A stretch of 64,000 nt of DNA, taken from Salimicrobium humidisoli (GTDB lineage Bacteria > Bacillota > Bacilli > Bacillales > Halobacillaceae). The position numbers and the translations under genes are program-made. Below the pieces are notes generated by a model, which saw only the letters and a list, made by a program, of their open reading frames with translations, was not told where the DNA came from and ran no database searches. The DNA is taken from contig NZ_NSGH01000003.1 of assembly GCF_002295105.1 (NCBI RefSeq), positions 112,176 through 176,175 on the forward strand, written 5' to 3'. Shown here in pieces: positions 33,055 to 42,509 of this stretch; within the stretch, counting starts at the first letter, position 1, and every line of letters begins with the position of its first letter.

Positions 33055-35220
33055 GTGAAAAAATCGATGACTTACTGGTGGGAACGGCTTCTGGCAGTTG
33101 ACCCGGGTAAGAAGAGGCTGAGGCAGGCAGGGAAAGCAATATTAAGTCTGATGACTTCGGTTTTTATCGCTATGACTATTCTCACGCTTACAGGAAAAGA
33201 TCCGCTGTTGCCTTCGATAGTGGCGGGGATGCTCGGTATGATGGGAATAATGGTAGTGATGGATGACACGGAGAAGGATAAGAAGAGAACAACGTTATTA
33301 CTTCCGGTAGCCGGGATCATTGGTCTCACTTCAGGCTCGTTACTGGCAGGAAATGTTTTCTTCGTAAGTACTCTGATGATACTGGTGACAGCCGGGGCTT
33401 TCTATTTTTCCCGCTTCGGAACGCGTTATTTTTCCCTCGGGATGGTAGGGTTTCTGACTACTTACTTATCTTCCTTCCTCGGTCTTTCCTATGAGGAGTT
33501 CCCCTGGTTTTATATGGCTATACTTTTAGGCGCTGCCAGCGCTTTTACTTACAATTTCATACTTTTCAAAGACTCTCCCCGGCTTATCGCTTACAGTATG
33601 AGTTCTTTCCACAGACAGGCGAATTTGACTTTTGACCTTCTGGAGGAAGTGATACAGGACGAGCATCTGCTTGAGGGGAGAAAGGCGATACTGGAAGCGA
33701 ACGCAAGAAAACTGAGAATATATGCAAGCAGTGTTGCGACAGATATAAAAGAAAAAGAGATCCAGGAGATTTGGCCGGGTCTGCGTGCCGCTCAGGTCAG
33801 GCTTTATCTGTTTGATGCAGCTATGCTTGTGACCACCCTCTCCGACAGCCTTCAGCGACTTAAAATGGATAAAGCCTTCGAGAATCGGGTGTTGCAGAGG
33901 CTGCTGGTCGATGTGCTGGATCATCTCCGGAAAGCGGAAGTGCTCAGATATTCGTATGACTTGAACGATCTGGAGCGGGCCGAGAAAACATTACGGAATC
34001 TCCGGGACGTCATTAACGACCTGTTTGACAGTCAGGAAGCCAAAGCGGGGGGCTGGCTTTACCTGCTCCGCCGCATCGAAGCTATTGCTACCAACGTGAC
34101 CGAAGGCGCCATGGATATCAGGAGATCCATGCATCACAACCGGAAAGTGGAAGAAATAAAAGAAGAAGAGCAGGAGGAGGAGCCGGAAGAGGGGATGAAA
34201 CCCTCGACGAAAAAAGCTGTTCAGGCACTTATTGCAGGTTCTATCGCAATTATAGCCGGTCACCTCATTTCTCCGGTGCAGCCCTACTGGATTATACTGA
34301 CGACGTTTATCATCCAGATTGGAACGGACACGGTGGGACGTGCGTATCGCAAAGGAGTGGAACGTTCTGTCGGGACGGTGATCGGGGCGATAATAGGTTT
34401 CGGCCTTGCTACGATGGTATCTGATTATGCGATAGTGGAACTGTTACTCATTTTCACCGTGATATTCTGTGCTTTTTATATGCTTACAGTGTCTTATACC
34501 ATCATGAGTGTGTTCATTACTATGCTTATCGCTTTCATGTACGATCTTATCCTCGGAGGTATTACGTATGAACTGCTGGCAGCCAGGGTGATTGATACAA
34601 TCGCAGGAGCTGTGATTGCACTCAGTGTAGTCGCTGTCATTTTTCCGACTAAGACGATGAACAAGATCACGGACACGTTTGAAGAATATCTGGAGGAACT
34701 GGAAGCATATCTTACGGAATATTTGAAAGGGTTCAGTAATCAGGGAGTGAAAGATCTTGCCGAAAGGGCCTTTATTCTCGATGAGAAGCTGCATTTGCTG
34801 GAGGAAGAGGCGAAACCTCTTCTCCAGGGTCCCGGTGCGCGAAGGTATTCGGGGCTGCCCGGATGGCTTACGATTTTCACTGCCGTCAACTATTATGCAA
34901 AACAGCTTGTCGCTTCAAGTTATCAGAAAGATTTTCGTTACGGCAAAATAGTGGAAGATAACCTGAAGCTTACTGAGGAATATCTGGCCTACAACGTCCG
35001 GTCACTGAGGAAAAGTTTGAAAGAAAATAAAAAAGCAGGGAAACTTTATGACCTGAAAAATGAACGGGATCTCATTGAAAGTAACGCCCCGGCCGTGTCG
35101 AAGACGGATGGAGATCTCATTCATCATCTTCACTACATCTGGAAAATCAATAAATCTTTGCTCATTCTCGGGGAAAGACTCCATTTTAAGGAAAAAGAAT
35201 CCCGCAACGACGTATTGTAG
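33055..35220 (+). CDS. FUSC-family membrane protein (aromatic acid exporter-like)
   Basis: A 721-residue protein with the FUSC plan. A first group of membrane helices (about residues 20-180) is followed by a long cytoplasmic helical region, a charged linker (EEIKEEEQEEEPEEG, about 363), a second membrane group (about 385-525) with PYWIILTTFIIQIGTDTVGRAYRKGVERSVGTVIGA split over residues ~405-440, and a helical tail. Relatives export hydroxybenzoates or are linked to lipid metabolism. GTG 33055 follows AAGGGGGAG; earlier in-frame sequence overlaps the divergent gene's promoter region and is not protein-like. Ends in a terminator. Confidence 0.85.
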   Translation: MKKSMTYWWERLLAVDPGKKRLRQAGKAILSLMTSVFIAMTILTLTGKDPLLPSIVAGMLGMMGIMVVMDDTEKDKKRTTLLLPVAGIIGLTSGSLLAGNVFFVSTLMILVTAGAFYFSRFGTRYFSLGMVGFLTTYLSSFLGLSYEEFPWFYMAILLGAASAFTYNFILFKDSPRLIAYSMSSFHRQANLTFDLLEEVIQDEHLLEGRKAILEANARKLRIYASSVATDIKEKEIQEIWPGLRAAQVRLYLFDAAMLVTTLSDSLQRLKMDKAFENRVLQRLLVDVLDHLRKAEVLRYSYDLNDLERAEKTLRNLRDVINDLFDSQEAKAGGWLYLLRRIEAIATNVTEGAMDIRRSMHHNRKVEEIKEEEQEEEPEEGMKPSTKKAVQALIAGSIAIIAGHLISPVQPYWIILTTFIIQIGTDTVGRAYRKGVERSVGTVIGAIIGFGLATMVSDYAIVELLLIFTVIFCAFYMLTVSYTIMSVFITMLIAFMYDLILGGITYELLAARVIDTIAGAVIALSVVAVIFPTKTMNKITDTFEEYLEELEAYLTEYLKGFSNQGVKDLAERAFILDEKLHLLEEEAKPLLQGPGARRYSGLPGWLTIFTAVNYYAKQLVASSYQKDFRYGKIVEDNLKLTEEYLAYNVRSLRKSLKENKKAGKLYDLKNERDLIESNAPAVSKTDGDLIHHLHYIWKINKSLLILGERLHFKEKESRNDVL

Positions 35221-35235
35221 TCGCTGCGGGATTTT
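35197..35235 (+). terminator. Intrinsic terminator overlapping the FUSC stop codon
   Basis: AATCCCGCA-CGAC and GTCG-TGCGGGATT arms, followed by TT; the loop includes the stop codon. Confidence 0.8.
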
Positions 35236-35272
35236 AGTGGTTTATGCGCTGGTCCGTGCCGGGGTTATATTT

Positions 35273-36010
35273 TTATTTCTGCATAGGGCGGACCATCACT
35301 TCGTTGACGTCTACGTAATCCGGCTGAGTGACAGCGTAGGTGACGGCTTTGGCTATATCTTCAGCCTTCAGTGTCTTCGAGCTTGCCCCTTTGAACATAT
35401 CGAAAACATCTCCGTCGGTTATATGGTCGGTAAGCTCTGTATCCACCGCTCCCGGAGATATATTCGTTACGCGTACGCCTGTTCTTGACAGTTCTTTTTC
35501 CATTCCCATGGAAAGAGCCCGCACCGCGTATTTTGTGGCACTGTAAACGGCACTCGACGGGAAGACCTCGTGGCCTGCGACGGAAGAAATGTTGATGATA
35601 TGACCGGATTCCTGTTCCACCATTGTAGGAAGTACAGCGTGAACGCCGAACAGAACTCCTTTGATGTTTACGTCCACCATCTGTTCCCATTCGTCCACGT
35701 GATCATTCTTAAGGAAAGAAAGGAGCATGACTCCGGCATTGTTGATGAATATATCCACGGAATCAAATTCGCTTTTCGTTTCACTTACGAGGTTTTCCAG
35801 GTCTTCTTTTTTCGTTACGTCCGTCTCCACGACTTTCACGCCTGTGTTATGTTCGTTTTTCACTTCATCAGCCAGTTCCTGCAGGCGGTCTGACCGCCGG
35901 GCGGCGAGTACCACGTTTGCTCCTTGACCGGCAAGATGGTGAGCGACGGCTTTTCCGATGCCGCTGCTGGCTCCGGTGATTATAGCTGTTTTATTCTGTA
36001 AATTTTCCAT
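35273..36010 (-). CDS. SDR-family NADP-dependent oxidoreductase (YdfG-like)
   Basis: A 245-residue classical SDR: TGASSGIG (residues 13-20), NNAG (about 90), catalytic Ser in NISSVAGHEVFPS and YSATK (about 155-159). The closing NISPGAVDTELTDHI matches serine/3-hydroxypropionate dehydrogenase relatives of YdfG. Substrate unknown. It lies between the FUSC gene (convergent) and the ect operon (same strand) but is separated from ect by a strong terminator, so it is expressed independently. Confidence 0.87.
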   Translation of the reverse strand: MENLQNKTAIITGASSGIGKAVAHHLAGQGANVVLAARRSDRLQELADEVKNEHNTGVKVVETDVTKKEDLENLVSETKSEFDSVDIFINNAGVMLLSFLKNDHVDEWEQMVDVNIKGVLFGVHAVLPTMVEQESGHIINISSVAGHEVFPSSAVYSATKYAVRALSMGMEKELSRTGVRVTNISPGAVDTELTDHITDGDVFDMFKGASSKTLKAEDIAKAVTYAVTQPDYVDVNEVMVRPMQK

Positions 36011-36113
36011 GTTGAATATACCTCCTCGGTTCGTTCATCTTAATCAATTTGAAGATAATAAAGTTTACCCGTTTGGCCGTTCAGTTAATCACCCGGACCG
36101 GTTTTATGGAAAA

Positions 36114-36146
36114 TATAAAAACCCCCGGCCTCGTAAGACCGGGGGC
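36114..36146 (-). terminator. Intrinsic terminator of the ectABC operon
   Basis: On the minus strand GCCCCCGGTC pairs with the GCCGGGGG arm (one wobble), followed by TTTTTATATTTT. Confidence 0.9.
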
Positions 36147-36165
36147 ACATAATGAACTTTAATAT

Positions 36166-36558
36166 TCAATCTTCCAGTACAGGATATACACCGTTTTCGT
36201 CATGTGTTTCCTGGCCGGTGATCGGCGGGTTGAATACGCACACCATGCGCATATCTTCTCCGTCGTAAGCACGGAGTAAATGTTCGTCATTTTCATCAAG
36301 GATGTAGATTTCATCTTTTTTTACAGGATGGATTTTCCCGTCTTTCACTGTTTCGACTTCGCCTTCCCCCTGAATGCAGTAGACGGCTTCGAGGTGATTC
36401 TGATACCAGATGTGAGTTTCCGTACCGGCCTTGATTATGGTGTCATGTACGGAGTAGCCCATTCCATCCTTTTTCAACACGAGACGGCGGGACTCCCACG
36501 TATCGGCTTTTACATCCTGCTCTGTATCTTTGATATCTTCCAGTCTTATTACTTTCAT
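36166..36558 (-). CDS. ectC: L-ectoine synthase
   Basis: A 130-residue cupin enzyme that closes N-gamma-acetyl-diaminobutyrate to ectoine. Family marks are [36 protein letters not shown] (metal and substrate region) and [19 protein letters not shown] at the end. Length is standard. Last gene of ectABC, 19 bp after ectB. Ectoine is the main compatible solute of moderately halophilic Bacillaceae, so this supports the halophile assignment. No ectoine hydroxylase gene follows. Confidence 0.97.
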   Translation of the reverse strand: MKVIRLEDIKDTEQDVKADTWESRRLVLKKDGMGYSVHDTIIKAGTETHIWYQNHLEAVYCIQGEGEVETVKDGKIHPVKKDEIYILDENDEHLLRAYDGEDMRMVCVFNPPITGQETHDENGVYPVLED

Positions 36559-36577
36559 AACTATATGTCCTCCTTTA

Positions 36578-37858
36578 TCAGTTTGTTACCGGTGTATGTT
36601 TCGATGCAGCTGCTTTTACTGACTCCTCAATGATGGAGAAGCCGCGCTCAAGGGTTGCATCGTCTATATTAATGGCAGGGAATAACTTGAACACTTCGTC
36701 ATCCGCACCTGCTGTTTCCATAATCAGTCCACGAGAGAAAGCCTCCGCCGCAACTTTGTCAGCAATGCCTTCCACTCCACAGGAAATCCCCTGCATGAGC
36801 CCGCGTCCTTTTACATACCCGTCGAGTTCAGGATAATCTTTGGCAATCCGATTCAGAAACTCAGTAACTTTCTCGACTTTTTTATGGATAGCTTTCTCGA
36901 ATTCAGGGTTTTCCCAATACTTCAATGCTTCGGTAGCTGTAACGAACGCGTGGTTATTACCGCGGAATGTTCCGTTATGCTCTCCAGGAGCCCAAATGTC
37001 ATATTCGGGTTTGATTAAAGTGATCGCAAATGGAGAACCGTAGCCGCCGATGGATTTGGACATGCAGACGATATCCGGCTTAATACCGGCCGGTTCGAAG
37101 CTGAAGAAAGTTCCCGTACGTCCTACACCTGCCTGAACATCGTCGATGATGAGCAGGATTTCAAATCGGCTGCACAGTTCTTCAAGACGTTTCAACCATT
37201 TGTTGGAAGCCCAGTTCAGTCCTCCTTCTCCCTGGACAGTTTCAAGAATGACTGCAGCCGGCACTTCTACACCGCTGCCTCCGTCTTCAAGATAGTGTTC
37301 AAGATAATCGAGGGAATCGGTAGCATCATCCATATATCGGTCATACGGCATAGTCACTGCGTTGTGAAGAGGTATACCGGCGCCTTTACGTTTGAAAGCA
37401 TTGCCTGTTACGGAAAGGGAACCGATAGTCATACCGTGGAAGCCGTTGGTGAAAGTAATGACTTCCGTACGGCCGGTAACTTTACGGGCCAGTTTAAGGG
37501 CACTTTCCACTGTATTGGTACCGGTAGGACCCGGGAACATCACTTTATACTCGAGGTTCCGCGGTTTCAGAATGCTTTCGTTCAAAGTGGTGAGGAAATC
37601 CTGTTTCGGTGGGGTCGCTTTATCAAGACTGTGAGTGATGCCGTCACTTGAAATATATTCTATGAGTTTCTGTTTCATGTTCGGATCGTTGTGCCCGTAG
37701 TTAAGGGCTCCGGCTCCACAGAAAAAGTCCACATATTCTTTACCGTTTTTGTCCCACATGAGTGAACCTTTCGCTTTTGTAAAAATGGTCGGGAAACTGC
37801 GGCAATACGAACGTACTTCCGATTCGAGCTCTTCAAATACTTTCAGATCTTTGTCCAT
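36578..37858 (-). CDS. ectB: Diaminobutyrate-2-oxoglutarate transaminase
   Basis: A 426-residue class III PLP aminotransferase. The PLP lysine lies in [16 protein letters not shown] (about residue 266), preceded by [15 protein letters not shown]. It makes L-2,4-diaminobutyrate from aspartate semialdehyde, the first step of ectoine synthesis. The N-terminus ([19 protein letters not shown]) is typical of EctB. Second gene of the operon, 18 bp after ectA with a good AGGAGG site. Confidence 0.97.
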   Translation of the reverse strand: MDKDLKVFEELESEVRSYCRSFPTIFTKAKGSLMWDKNGKEYVDFFCGAGALNYGHNDPNMKQKLIEYISSDGITHSLDKATPPKQDFLTTLNESILKPRNLEYKVMFPGPTGTNTVESALKLARKVTGRTEVITFTNGFHGMTIGSLSVTGNAFKRKGAGIPLHNAVTMPYDRYMDDATDSLDYLEHYLEDGGSGVEVPAAVILETVQGEGGLNWASNKWLKRLEELCSRFEILLIIDDVQAGVGRTGTFFSFEPAGIKPDIVCMSKSIGGYGSPFAITLIKPEYDIWAPGEHNGTFRGNNHAFVTATEALKYWENPEFEKAIHKKVEKVTEFLNRIAKDYPELDGYVKGRGLMQGISCGVEGIADKVAAEAFSRGLIMETAGADDEVFKLFPAINIDDATLERGFSIIEESVKAAASKHTPVTN

Positions 37859-37876
37859 TAATAATTCCTCCTCAGG

Positions 37877-38383
37877 TTATTGTTTGTCCAGGGGACCGAT
37901 TCGATACGTAAGTTCTTCTTCGTGGTCGTCTCCGGGGAATAAGTCTTTATCAAAACAGGGGGCTACTGTGCAGGTCACGTCATTTTTATCGGCAAACCCT
38001 TTGAACAGGGCTTTTGATGCTTCGTTGGTAGGGGTGACAGTAGCTTCGAGGTAGCGTACGTCATCCGAAATGGTGCGGTTCGTAAGTTCTCTCAGCAGGC
38101 CGGTAGCGATACCTTTACCCCGCTGATTTTCACCGATACCAATCTGCCATACAAAAATAACATCCGGTTTTTCCGGAGGGATAAACGCAGTTACGAAACC
38201 GACGAGTTCGCCGTTTTCTTTAGCTGTAACGCACGTTTCCTGGAAAAATTCACACATCATTATATATTTGTAAGGAGAGTTCTGGTCGAGGGTTGATTCA
38301 TTGACTAGCTTCCACATAGCTGCACCGTCTTCGACAACCGGTTTGTCGTAAACGATCTCAGCCGTTTTAGCAGCTGTTTTCAT
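37877..38383 (-). CDS. ectA: L-2,4-diaminobutyrate N-gamma-acetyltransferase
   Basis: A 168-residue GNAT enzyme. The acetyl-CoA loop is QIGIGENQRGKGIATGLL (about residue 78), and WKLVNESTLDQNSPYKYIMMCEFFQETC (in two parts from residue ~25) is the EctA-specific substrate region. It acetylates diaminobutyrate for ectoine formation. AAGGAGGA precedes ATG 38383. First gene of ectABC, with a SigA-like promoter about 70 bp upstream; the operon is probably induced by osmotic stress. Confidence 0.97.
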   Translation of the reverse strand: MKTAAKTAEIVYDKPVVEDGAAMWKLVNESTLDQNSPYKYIMMCEFFQETCVTAKENGELVGFVTAFIPPEKPDVIFVWQIGIGENQRGKGIATGLLRELTNRTISDDVRYLEATVTPTNEASKALFKGFADKNDVTCTVAPCFDKDLFPGDDHEEELTYRIGPLDKQ

Positions 38384-38452
38384 CAGAATAATCGTCCTCC
38401 TTCAAGTAATGTTTCACTTTTTTATTTGTGCTCTGTTAAGAACACGCTTATA

Positions 38453-38481
38453 ATGTTAGATAGTTTTCAGAAATATATCAA
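38453..38481 (-). promoter_or_regulatory. Candidate SigA promoter of ectABC
   Basis: On the minus strand TTGATA (38481-38476), a 17-base spacer and TAACAT (38458-38453). The surrounding 300 bp (38384-38687) are very AT-rich and hold no other gene. Confidence 0.55.
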
Positions 38482-38687
38482 CTCAGTTTATTCATGATGA
38501 GAAGGAATAAATCTTTAAAGCTTTACGTTCTTATGTATAAATTATCGGGAAGATTTTATTTGCTTACGATTAGTACGAAATACAGCGTGATCCTTGAAAA
38601 AAGCGGTTTGCATTTTATGTAAGCACGTGTTAAATGTGTGCAGGAAGGGGATACAAGTAAGAAGAATCTGAAAAGGGGATGAGTGAA

Positions 38688-39062
38688 ATGGGATTTATTG
38701 ATAATCTGATGGGGAATGCGTCGGAAGTTGATCTGGATAAATTGGAAAGTGAAATGGAGGATATTCTCACAGAGGGAGAAGAAGTGGACAGTGGATATAA
38801 TGTCTTCCGCGATCTGTTCCTGTTTACGAACAAACGCCTCATTCTCGTGGATAAACAGGGGATGACCGGAAAAAAAGTGGAGTACCATTCCATACCTTAC
38901 AGAAGTATCACACACTTCAGTGTGGAAACAGCCGGCACGTTCGATATGGAGTCGGAACTCCGTATATGGTTGAGCGGTACACCGGAGCCTGTGATGAAAC
39001 AGTTCAAAAAAGGCAATAATATTGCCGATGTCCACAGAGCACTTGCGAGTTATACTCTGTAA
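38688..39062 (+). CDS. Bacterial PH-domain protein (DUF1696/YvbH-like)
   Basis: A 124-residue single-domain protein: VFRDLFLFTNKRLILVDKQG and YHSIPYRSITHFSVETAGTFDMESEL are the conserved strands of the bacterial pleckstrin-homology fold. Ring-forming PH proteins of this type have no known enzymatic role and may sense envelope stress. ATG 38688 is preferred over ATG 38679, which directly abuts the AAGGGG ribosome site. Monocistronic, divergent from ectABC. Confidence 0.87.
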   Translation: MGFIDNLMGNASEVDLDKLESEMEDILTEGEEVDSGYNVFRDLFLFTNKRLILVDKQGMTGKKVEYHSIPYRSITHFSVETAGTFDMESELRIWLSGTPEPVMKQFKKGNNIADVHRALASYTL

Positions 39063-39093
39063 CAGGTGAATACCCGACACTGAACATCATTGA

Positions 39094-39134
39094 TTCATCC
39101 GCAGCAACATGCTTTGCGCGGATGGATTTTTTTA
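39094..39134 (+). terminator. Intrinsic terminator of the PH-domain gene
   Basis: ATCCGC and GCGGAT arms with a partly paired 15-base loop and a following run of seven T. Confidence 0.65.
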
Positions 39135-39246
39135 TGAGAAATTCCGCGGATCCAGGTTCAGGTTCTTTCATTACTGTCGGTGTTTTTAAGATAAAAAAGA
39201 AAAAAAGAAAAAACGCTTTACCGCTTTAAATCAATTGTGACGCGGA

Positions 39247-39260
39247 TGTAAGCGTTTACT
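39247..39260 (+). promoter_or_regulatory. CcpA cre site upstream of the ilv-leu operon
   Basis: TGTAAGCGTTTACT matches the cre consensus TGWAANCGNTNWCA at 13 of 14 positions. It lies about 47 bp upstream of the -35 box, a position compatible with activation by CcpA, as known for B. subtilis ilv-leu. Confidence 0.8.
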
Positions 39261-39278
39261 ATTATTTTGATAATTTTA

Positions 39279-39293
39279 ATTGTTCAGAAAAAT
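39279..39293 (+). promoter_or_regulatory. CodY-like box upstream of the ilv-leu operon
   Basis: ATTGTTCAGAAAAAT matches the CodY consensus AATTTTCWGAAAATT at 12 of 15 positions. It lies between the cre site and the -35 box. CodY repression of ilv-leu when branched-chain amino acids and GTP are plentiful is established in B. subtilis. Confidence 0.7.
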
Positions 39294-39306
39294 TGTACAT
39301 TTGTTA

Positions 39307-39335
39307 TTGACCTTTGTCATGAAGAGTATTAGAGT
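39307..39335 (+). promoter_or_regulatory. Candidate SigA promoter of ilvE-ilvBNC-leuABCD
   Basis: TTGACC (39307-39312), a 17-base spacer and TAGAGT (39330-39335). It leaves an untranslated leader of about 165 bases before ilvE. Confidence 0.7.
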
Positions 39336-39353
39336 AATCATCAATAAACATTT

Positions 39354-39452
39354 CGCTCTCGTCGGAGCGGGGCGATCTGTTTGGAAAAGACCTCTTTTCC
39401 TGACCCTGATCCATCTATTGAAAGATAGTGATCGGGGTCCCCCTTTTAAATA
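39354..39452 (+). promoter_or_regulatory. Three-hairpin RNA leader before ilvE
   Basis: Hairpin 1 is CGCTC-6-GAGCG (39354-39369). Hairpin 2 is GGAAAAGA-CC-TCTTTTCC (39383-39400). Hairpin 3 is GACCCTGATC...GATCGGGGTC with an inner CTAT/ATAG pairing (39402-39439), then CCCCTTTT. The last resembles a weak terminator. I do not recognise this as a known riboswitch and there is no T-box sequence in it. Confidence 0.5.
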
Positions 39453-39506
39453 AGACGTAAACCATAATTAATAGAAAGAATTTACATATAGAAAGGAGTG
39501 CTACAG

Positions 39507-40412
39507 ATGAGCAGCCAATGGATATTTTTAAGTGGCGAATTCGTAACGAAACAGGAAGCGTCAATCTCGGTTTACGACCACGGTTTTCTATATGGAGATG
39601 GGGTGTTCGAAGGTATCAGGGCATACGAAGGAAATATCTTTAAACTGGATGAACATCTCAACCGTCTGTATGATTCGGCTAAATCGGTCATGTTGGAAAT
39701 CCCTTACAGTAAAGAGGAGCTGGAGGAGATTATTGCGGAAACGATCCGTAAGAATGAACTGGAATCAGCTTACATCCGTGTAGTCGTATCCCGGGGCATC
39801 GGGGATCTCGGTTTAAATCCTGTCTCCTGTTCAAAGCCGCGGCTGGTAGTCATTGCTGAAGCACTTTCCTTATTCTCGAAAGAACTTTACGAAAGAGGGG
39901 TACGCCTCGCTTCCGTTGCCAGTCGACGAAACAGACCCGACGTCCTGCCTCCGCAGGTCAAATCGCTGAACTATCTGAACAACATTCTCGTTAAGATGGA
40001 AGCGAACCAGGCAGGGGTGGATGAAGCCCTCATGCTGAATGACCAGGGATATGTGACCGAAGGATCTGCTGACAACGTATTTATTGTAAAGAACGGTAAG
40101 ATTTACACTCCTCCCGTATACCTGGGAGCTCTCGAAGGAATTACGAGGAACGCCATTATCGATATAGCTGATGAGCTCGGCTACCAGGTAATGGAGCAGC
40201 CTTTCACGAGACACGACGTGTACGTAGCGGACGAAGTGTTCCTTACGGGAACCGCGGCCGAAGTTATTGCGGCGGTGGAAGTGGACAGGCGCATTATCGG
40301 TGACGGAAAACCGGGAACCATTACCAACCACCTACTTTCCGAATTCAGGAAAGTAACAACGAAAGATGGACATAAAGTTTACCCTTCCGGCGAAAAAGTC
40401 CAGGCCGGATAA
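39507..40412 (+). CDS. ilvE: Branched-chain amino acid aminotransferase, IlvE type
   Basis: A 301-residue fold-type IV PLP aminotransferase: SVYDHGFLYGDGVFEGIRAY (residues ~20-40), the PLP lysine in PQVKSLNYLNNIL (about 159) and EVFLTGTAAEVIAAVEVD. It performs the last step of valine, leucine and isoleucine synthesis and here heads the biosynthetic operon. ATG 39507 follows AAAGGAG. It is separated from ilvB by a T-box leader, so ilvE responds to CcpA/CodY-type control while the downstream genes are further tuned by tRNA charging. Only distantly similar to the ilvK copy at 31111. Confidence 0.92.
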   Translation: MSSQWIFLSGEFVTKQEASISVYDHGFLYGDGVFEGIRAYEGNIFKLDEHLNRLYDSAKSVMLEIPYSKEELEEIIAETIRKNELESAYIRVVVSRGIGDLGLNPVSCSKPRLVVIAEALSLFSKELYERGVRLASVASRRNRPDVLPPQVKSLNYLNNILVKMEANQAGVDEALMLNDQGYVTEGSADNVFIVKNGKIYTPPVYLGALEGITRNAIIDIADELGYQVMEQPFTRHDVYVADEVFLTGTAAEVIAAVEVDRRIIGDGKPGTITNHLLSEFRKVTTKDGHKVYPSGEKVQAG

Positions 40413-40423
40413 AAAAAGATATG

Positions 40424-40745
40424 CAAAGCGATGACGGGAAGAAAGGTTTAGGGGATCGTATTCACAGAGAGTCAGGGTTGCTGAAAGCCTGACAATACGT
40501 CTTAAATCGACATCGTCCCTGAGTGCTCATGCTGAACGGTAAGTCCCAGTAGGCGGAGCCGGGTGTCACTCACCCGTTACCAAAAGAAACAGAATCATTC
40601 TGTTTCATGAGGCAAAGCTGAAACTTTGCAAAACAAGGGTGGTACCGTGGAAAGCAAAACCTTTCCGCCCCTTTACCGGATGTCCCGAGGCTTCAATGTG
40701 CCCGGCGGGATGAACTGTAGAGGGACGGGAAGGTTTTTTATTTAT
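40424..40745 (+). ncRNA. T-box riboswitch upstream of ilvB (leucine or isoleucine class)
   Basis: A ~320-base leader with stem I elements (AGAGAG near 40468, GTTGCTGAAAGCC, CGTCCCTGAGTG near 40525), the T-box AAGGGTGGTACCGTGG (40635-40650) and a terminator whose arms (AACCTTTCCG near 40659 and CGGGAAGGTT near 40727) are followed by six T. UGGU in the T-box fits a tRNA ending in ACCA. The specifier is most likely CUU (Leu), but AUC (Ile) four bases on is possible. Uncharged tRNA would favour readthrough into ilvB. Confidence 0.93.
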
Positions 40746-40778
40746 ATCTAAAATCATTAAGACAGGAGGATGATGAAT

Positions 40779-42509
40779 ATGAGGGCCAGCACAGAACCGA
40801 AACCGGCGGAAGATAAGCAGCAGACGATAAAGACAGGGGCAGATTTACTGGTGGAAGCGTTGATTGAACAGAAAGTCGAAACGATATTCGGTTATCCGGG
40901 AGGAGCCGTACTCCCGATTTACGACGCGTTATACCGGGCTGACGGAAGTTTTGATCACGTGCTGCCGAGACACGAGCAGGGAGGGATACATGCAGCTGAA
41001 GGGTACGCCAGAGTTTCCCGTAAGCCCGGAGTAGTCATCGGGACATCCGGACCCGGAGCCACTAATCTGATTACAGGTATTGCGGACGCGATGATGGACT
41101 CTCTGCCTCTTGTGATTTTTACCGGCCAGGTAGCCAAGAACGTCATAGGGACGGATGCTTTTCAGGAATCGGATGTTATGGGTATAACGACTCCGATTAC
41201 GAAACACAACTATCAGGTTCAGGATCTCGAAGAACTGCCCCGTATCGTTAATGAAGCCTTTCATATCGCTGCAACCGGAAGGCCGGGACCTGTAGTAGTC
41301 GACATCCCTAAGGATATTTCGGCGACGGTGTTCGAAAGGGACGTAAAAAACGAGTTCCATTTACCGGGGTATCAACCGACTGTGCGTCCTAACCCTCTGC
41401 AGATCAACAAACTGCGTGAAGCTCTTATAGGAGCAAGGAAGCCTGTAGTTCTGACAGGTGCCGGCATACTCCATGCAGGCGGGACGGAAGCTTTGAAATC
41501 ATTCGTCAGCAATTACGACCTGCCCGTCACATCCACCCTTCTCGGTCTAGGCGCTTTTCCCGGAGACCATCACCGGTTTCTTGGAATGGCGGGGATGCAC
41601 GGAACGTATGCTGCAAACATGGCTCTTTATGAATGTGACCTTCTTATTAACATAGGCGGGCGCTTCGATGACAGACTTACAGGAAATCTTCAGCATTTCG
41701 CTCCGAACGCGAGAATCGCTCACATCGACATCGATCCGGCTGAAATAGGTAAGAACGTACCTACGGAGATTCCTATAGTATCGGATGCGAGAAAAGCACT
41801 GGATAAACTGAACGAACTGGAACCCGCCACCCTCGATCACGCGGAGTGGGTGGAGAAACTGGAAAGTAACAAACAGAATTATCCACTTTGGCACAACGAA
41901 TCGGAGGATGTCATTCTTCCTCAGTATTTACTCAGAAAGGTTCATCAGTTTACGGACGGAGAAGCGGTAGTAACGACGGATGTCGGTCAGCATCAGATGT
42001 GGGCGGCCCAATATTACACCTTCAATCGCCCGGACCGGTGGGTGACTTCAGGAGGTCTCGGTACGATGGGTTTCGGTTTTCCTGCAGCTATCGGAGCACA
42101 GATTGCCGATAAAGACTCCACTGTGGTGGCCATCGTCGGAGACGGAGGTTTTCAAATGACGATGCAGGAAATGTCACTGCTTCAGGAAAGGGGGCTTCCG
42201 GTTAAGATCATAATCGTCAATAACCAGGCTCTCGGAATGGTAAGGCAGTGGCAGGAGAAATTTTATGATAAACGTTATTCCCATTCCATCATAGATACTC
42301 AGCCGGATTTCGTGAAAATGGCGGAAGCCTACGGACTGCACGGCTATAAGATGGAAAACATCCAGGAAATCGACCGGGAGCTCGGGGATATTCTGAACAA
42401 CGACAAGCCGGCGGTTATCGATTGCCGGGTGGTGCAGCAGGAAAACGTCTATCCAATGATAGCTCCCGGTAAGGGAAGTCACGAAATGATTGGAGTGAGC
42501 AAGCCTTGA
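40779..42509 (+). CDS. ilvB: Acetolactate synthase large subunit
   Basis: A 576-residue thiamine diphosphate enzyme. The catalytic Glu lies in [17 protein letters not shown]. The ThDP-magnesium motif [33 protein letters not shown] runs in two parts from about residue 448, and the FAD region is [19 protein letters not shown]. It condenses pyruvate, or pyruvate with 2-ketobutyrate, at the start of Val/Leu/Ile synthesis. ATG 40779 is chosen from three nearby ATGs by spacing to AGGAGG. First gene after the T-box. Its stop overlaps ilvN by 4 bp. Confidence 0.97.
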   Translation: MRASTEPKPAEDKQQTIKTGADLLVEALIEQKVETIFGYPGGAVLPIYDALYRADGSFDHVLPRHEQGGIHAAEGYARVSRKPGVVIGTSGPGATNLITGIADAMMDSLPLVIFTGQVAKNVIGTDAFQESDVMGITTPITKHNYQVQDLEELPRIVNEAFHIAATGRPGPVVVDIPKDISATVFERDVKNEFHLPGYQPTVRPNPLQINKLREALIGARKPVVLTGAGILHAGGTEALKSFVSNYDLPVTSTLLGLGAFPGDHHRFLGMAGMHGTYAANMALYECDLLINIGGRFDDRLTGNLQHFAPNARIAHIDIDPAEIGKNVPTEIPIVSDARKALDKLNELEPATLDHAEWVEKLESNKQNYPLWHNESEDVILPQYLLRKVHQFTDGEAVVTTDVGQHQMWAAQYYTFNRPDRWVTSGGLGTMGFGFPAAIGAQIADKDSTVVAIVGDGGFQMTMQEMSLLQERGLPVKIIIVNNQALGMVRQWQEKFYDKRYSHSIIDTQPDFVKMAEAYGLHGYKMENIQEIDRELGDILNNDKPAVIDCRVVQQENVYPMIAPGKGSHEMIGVSKP

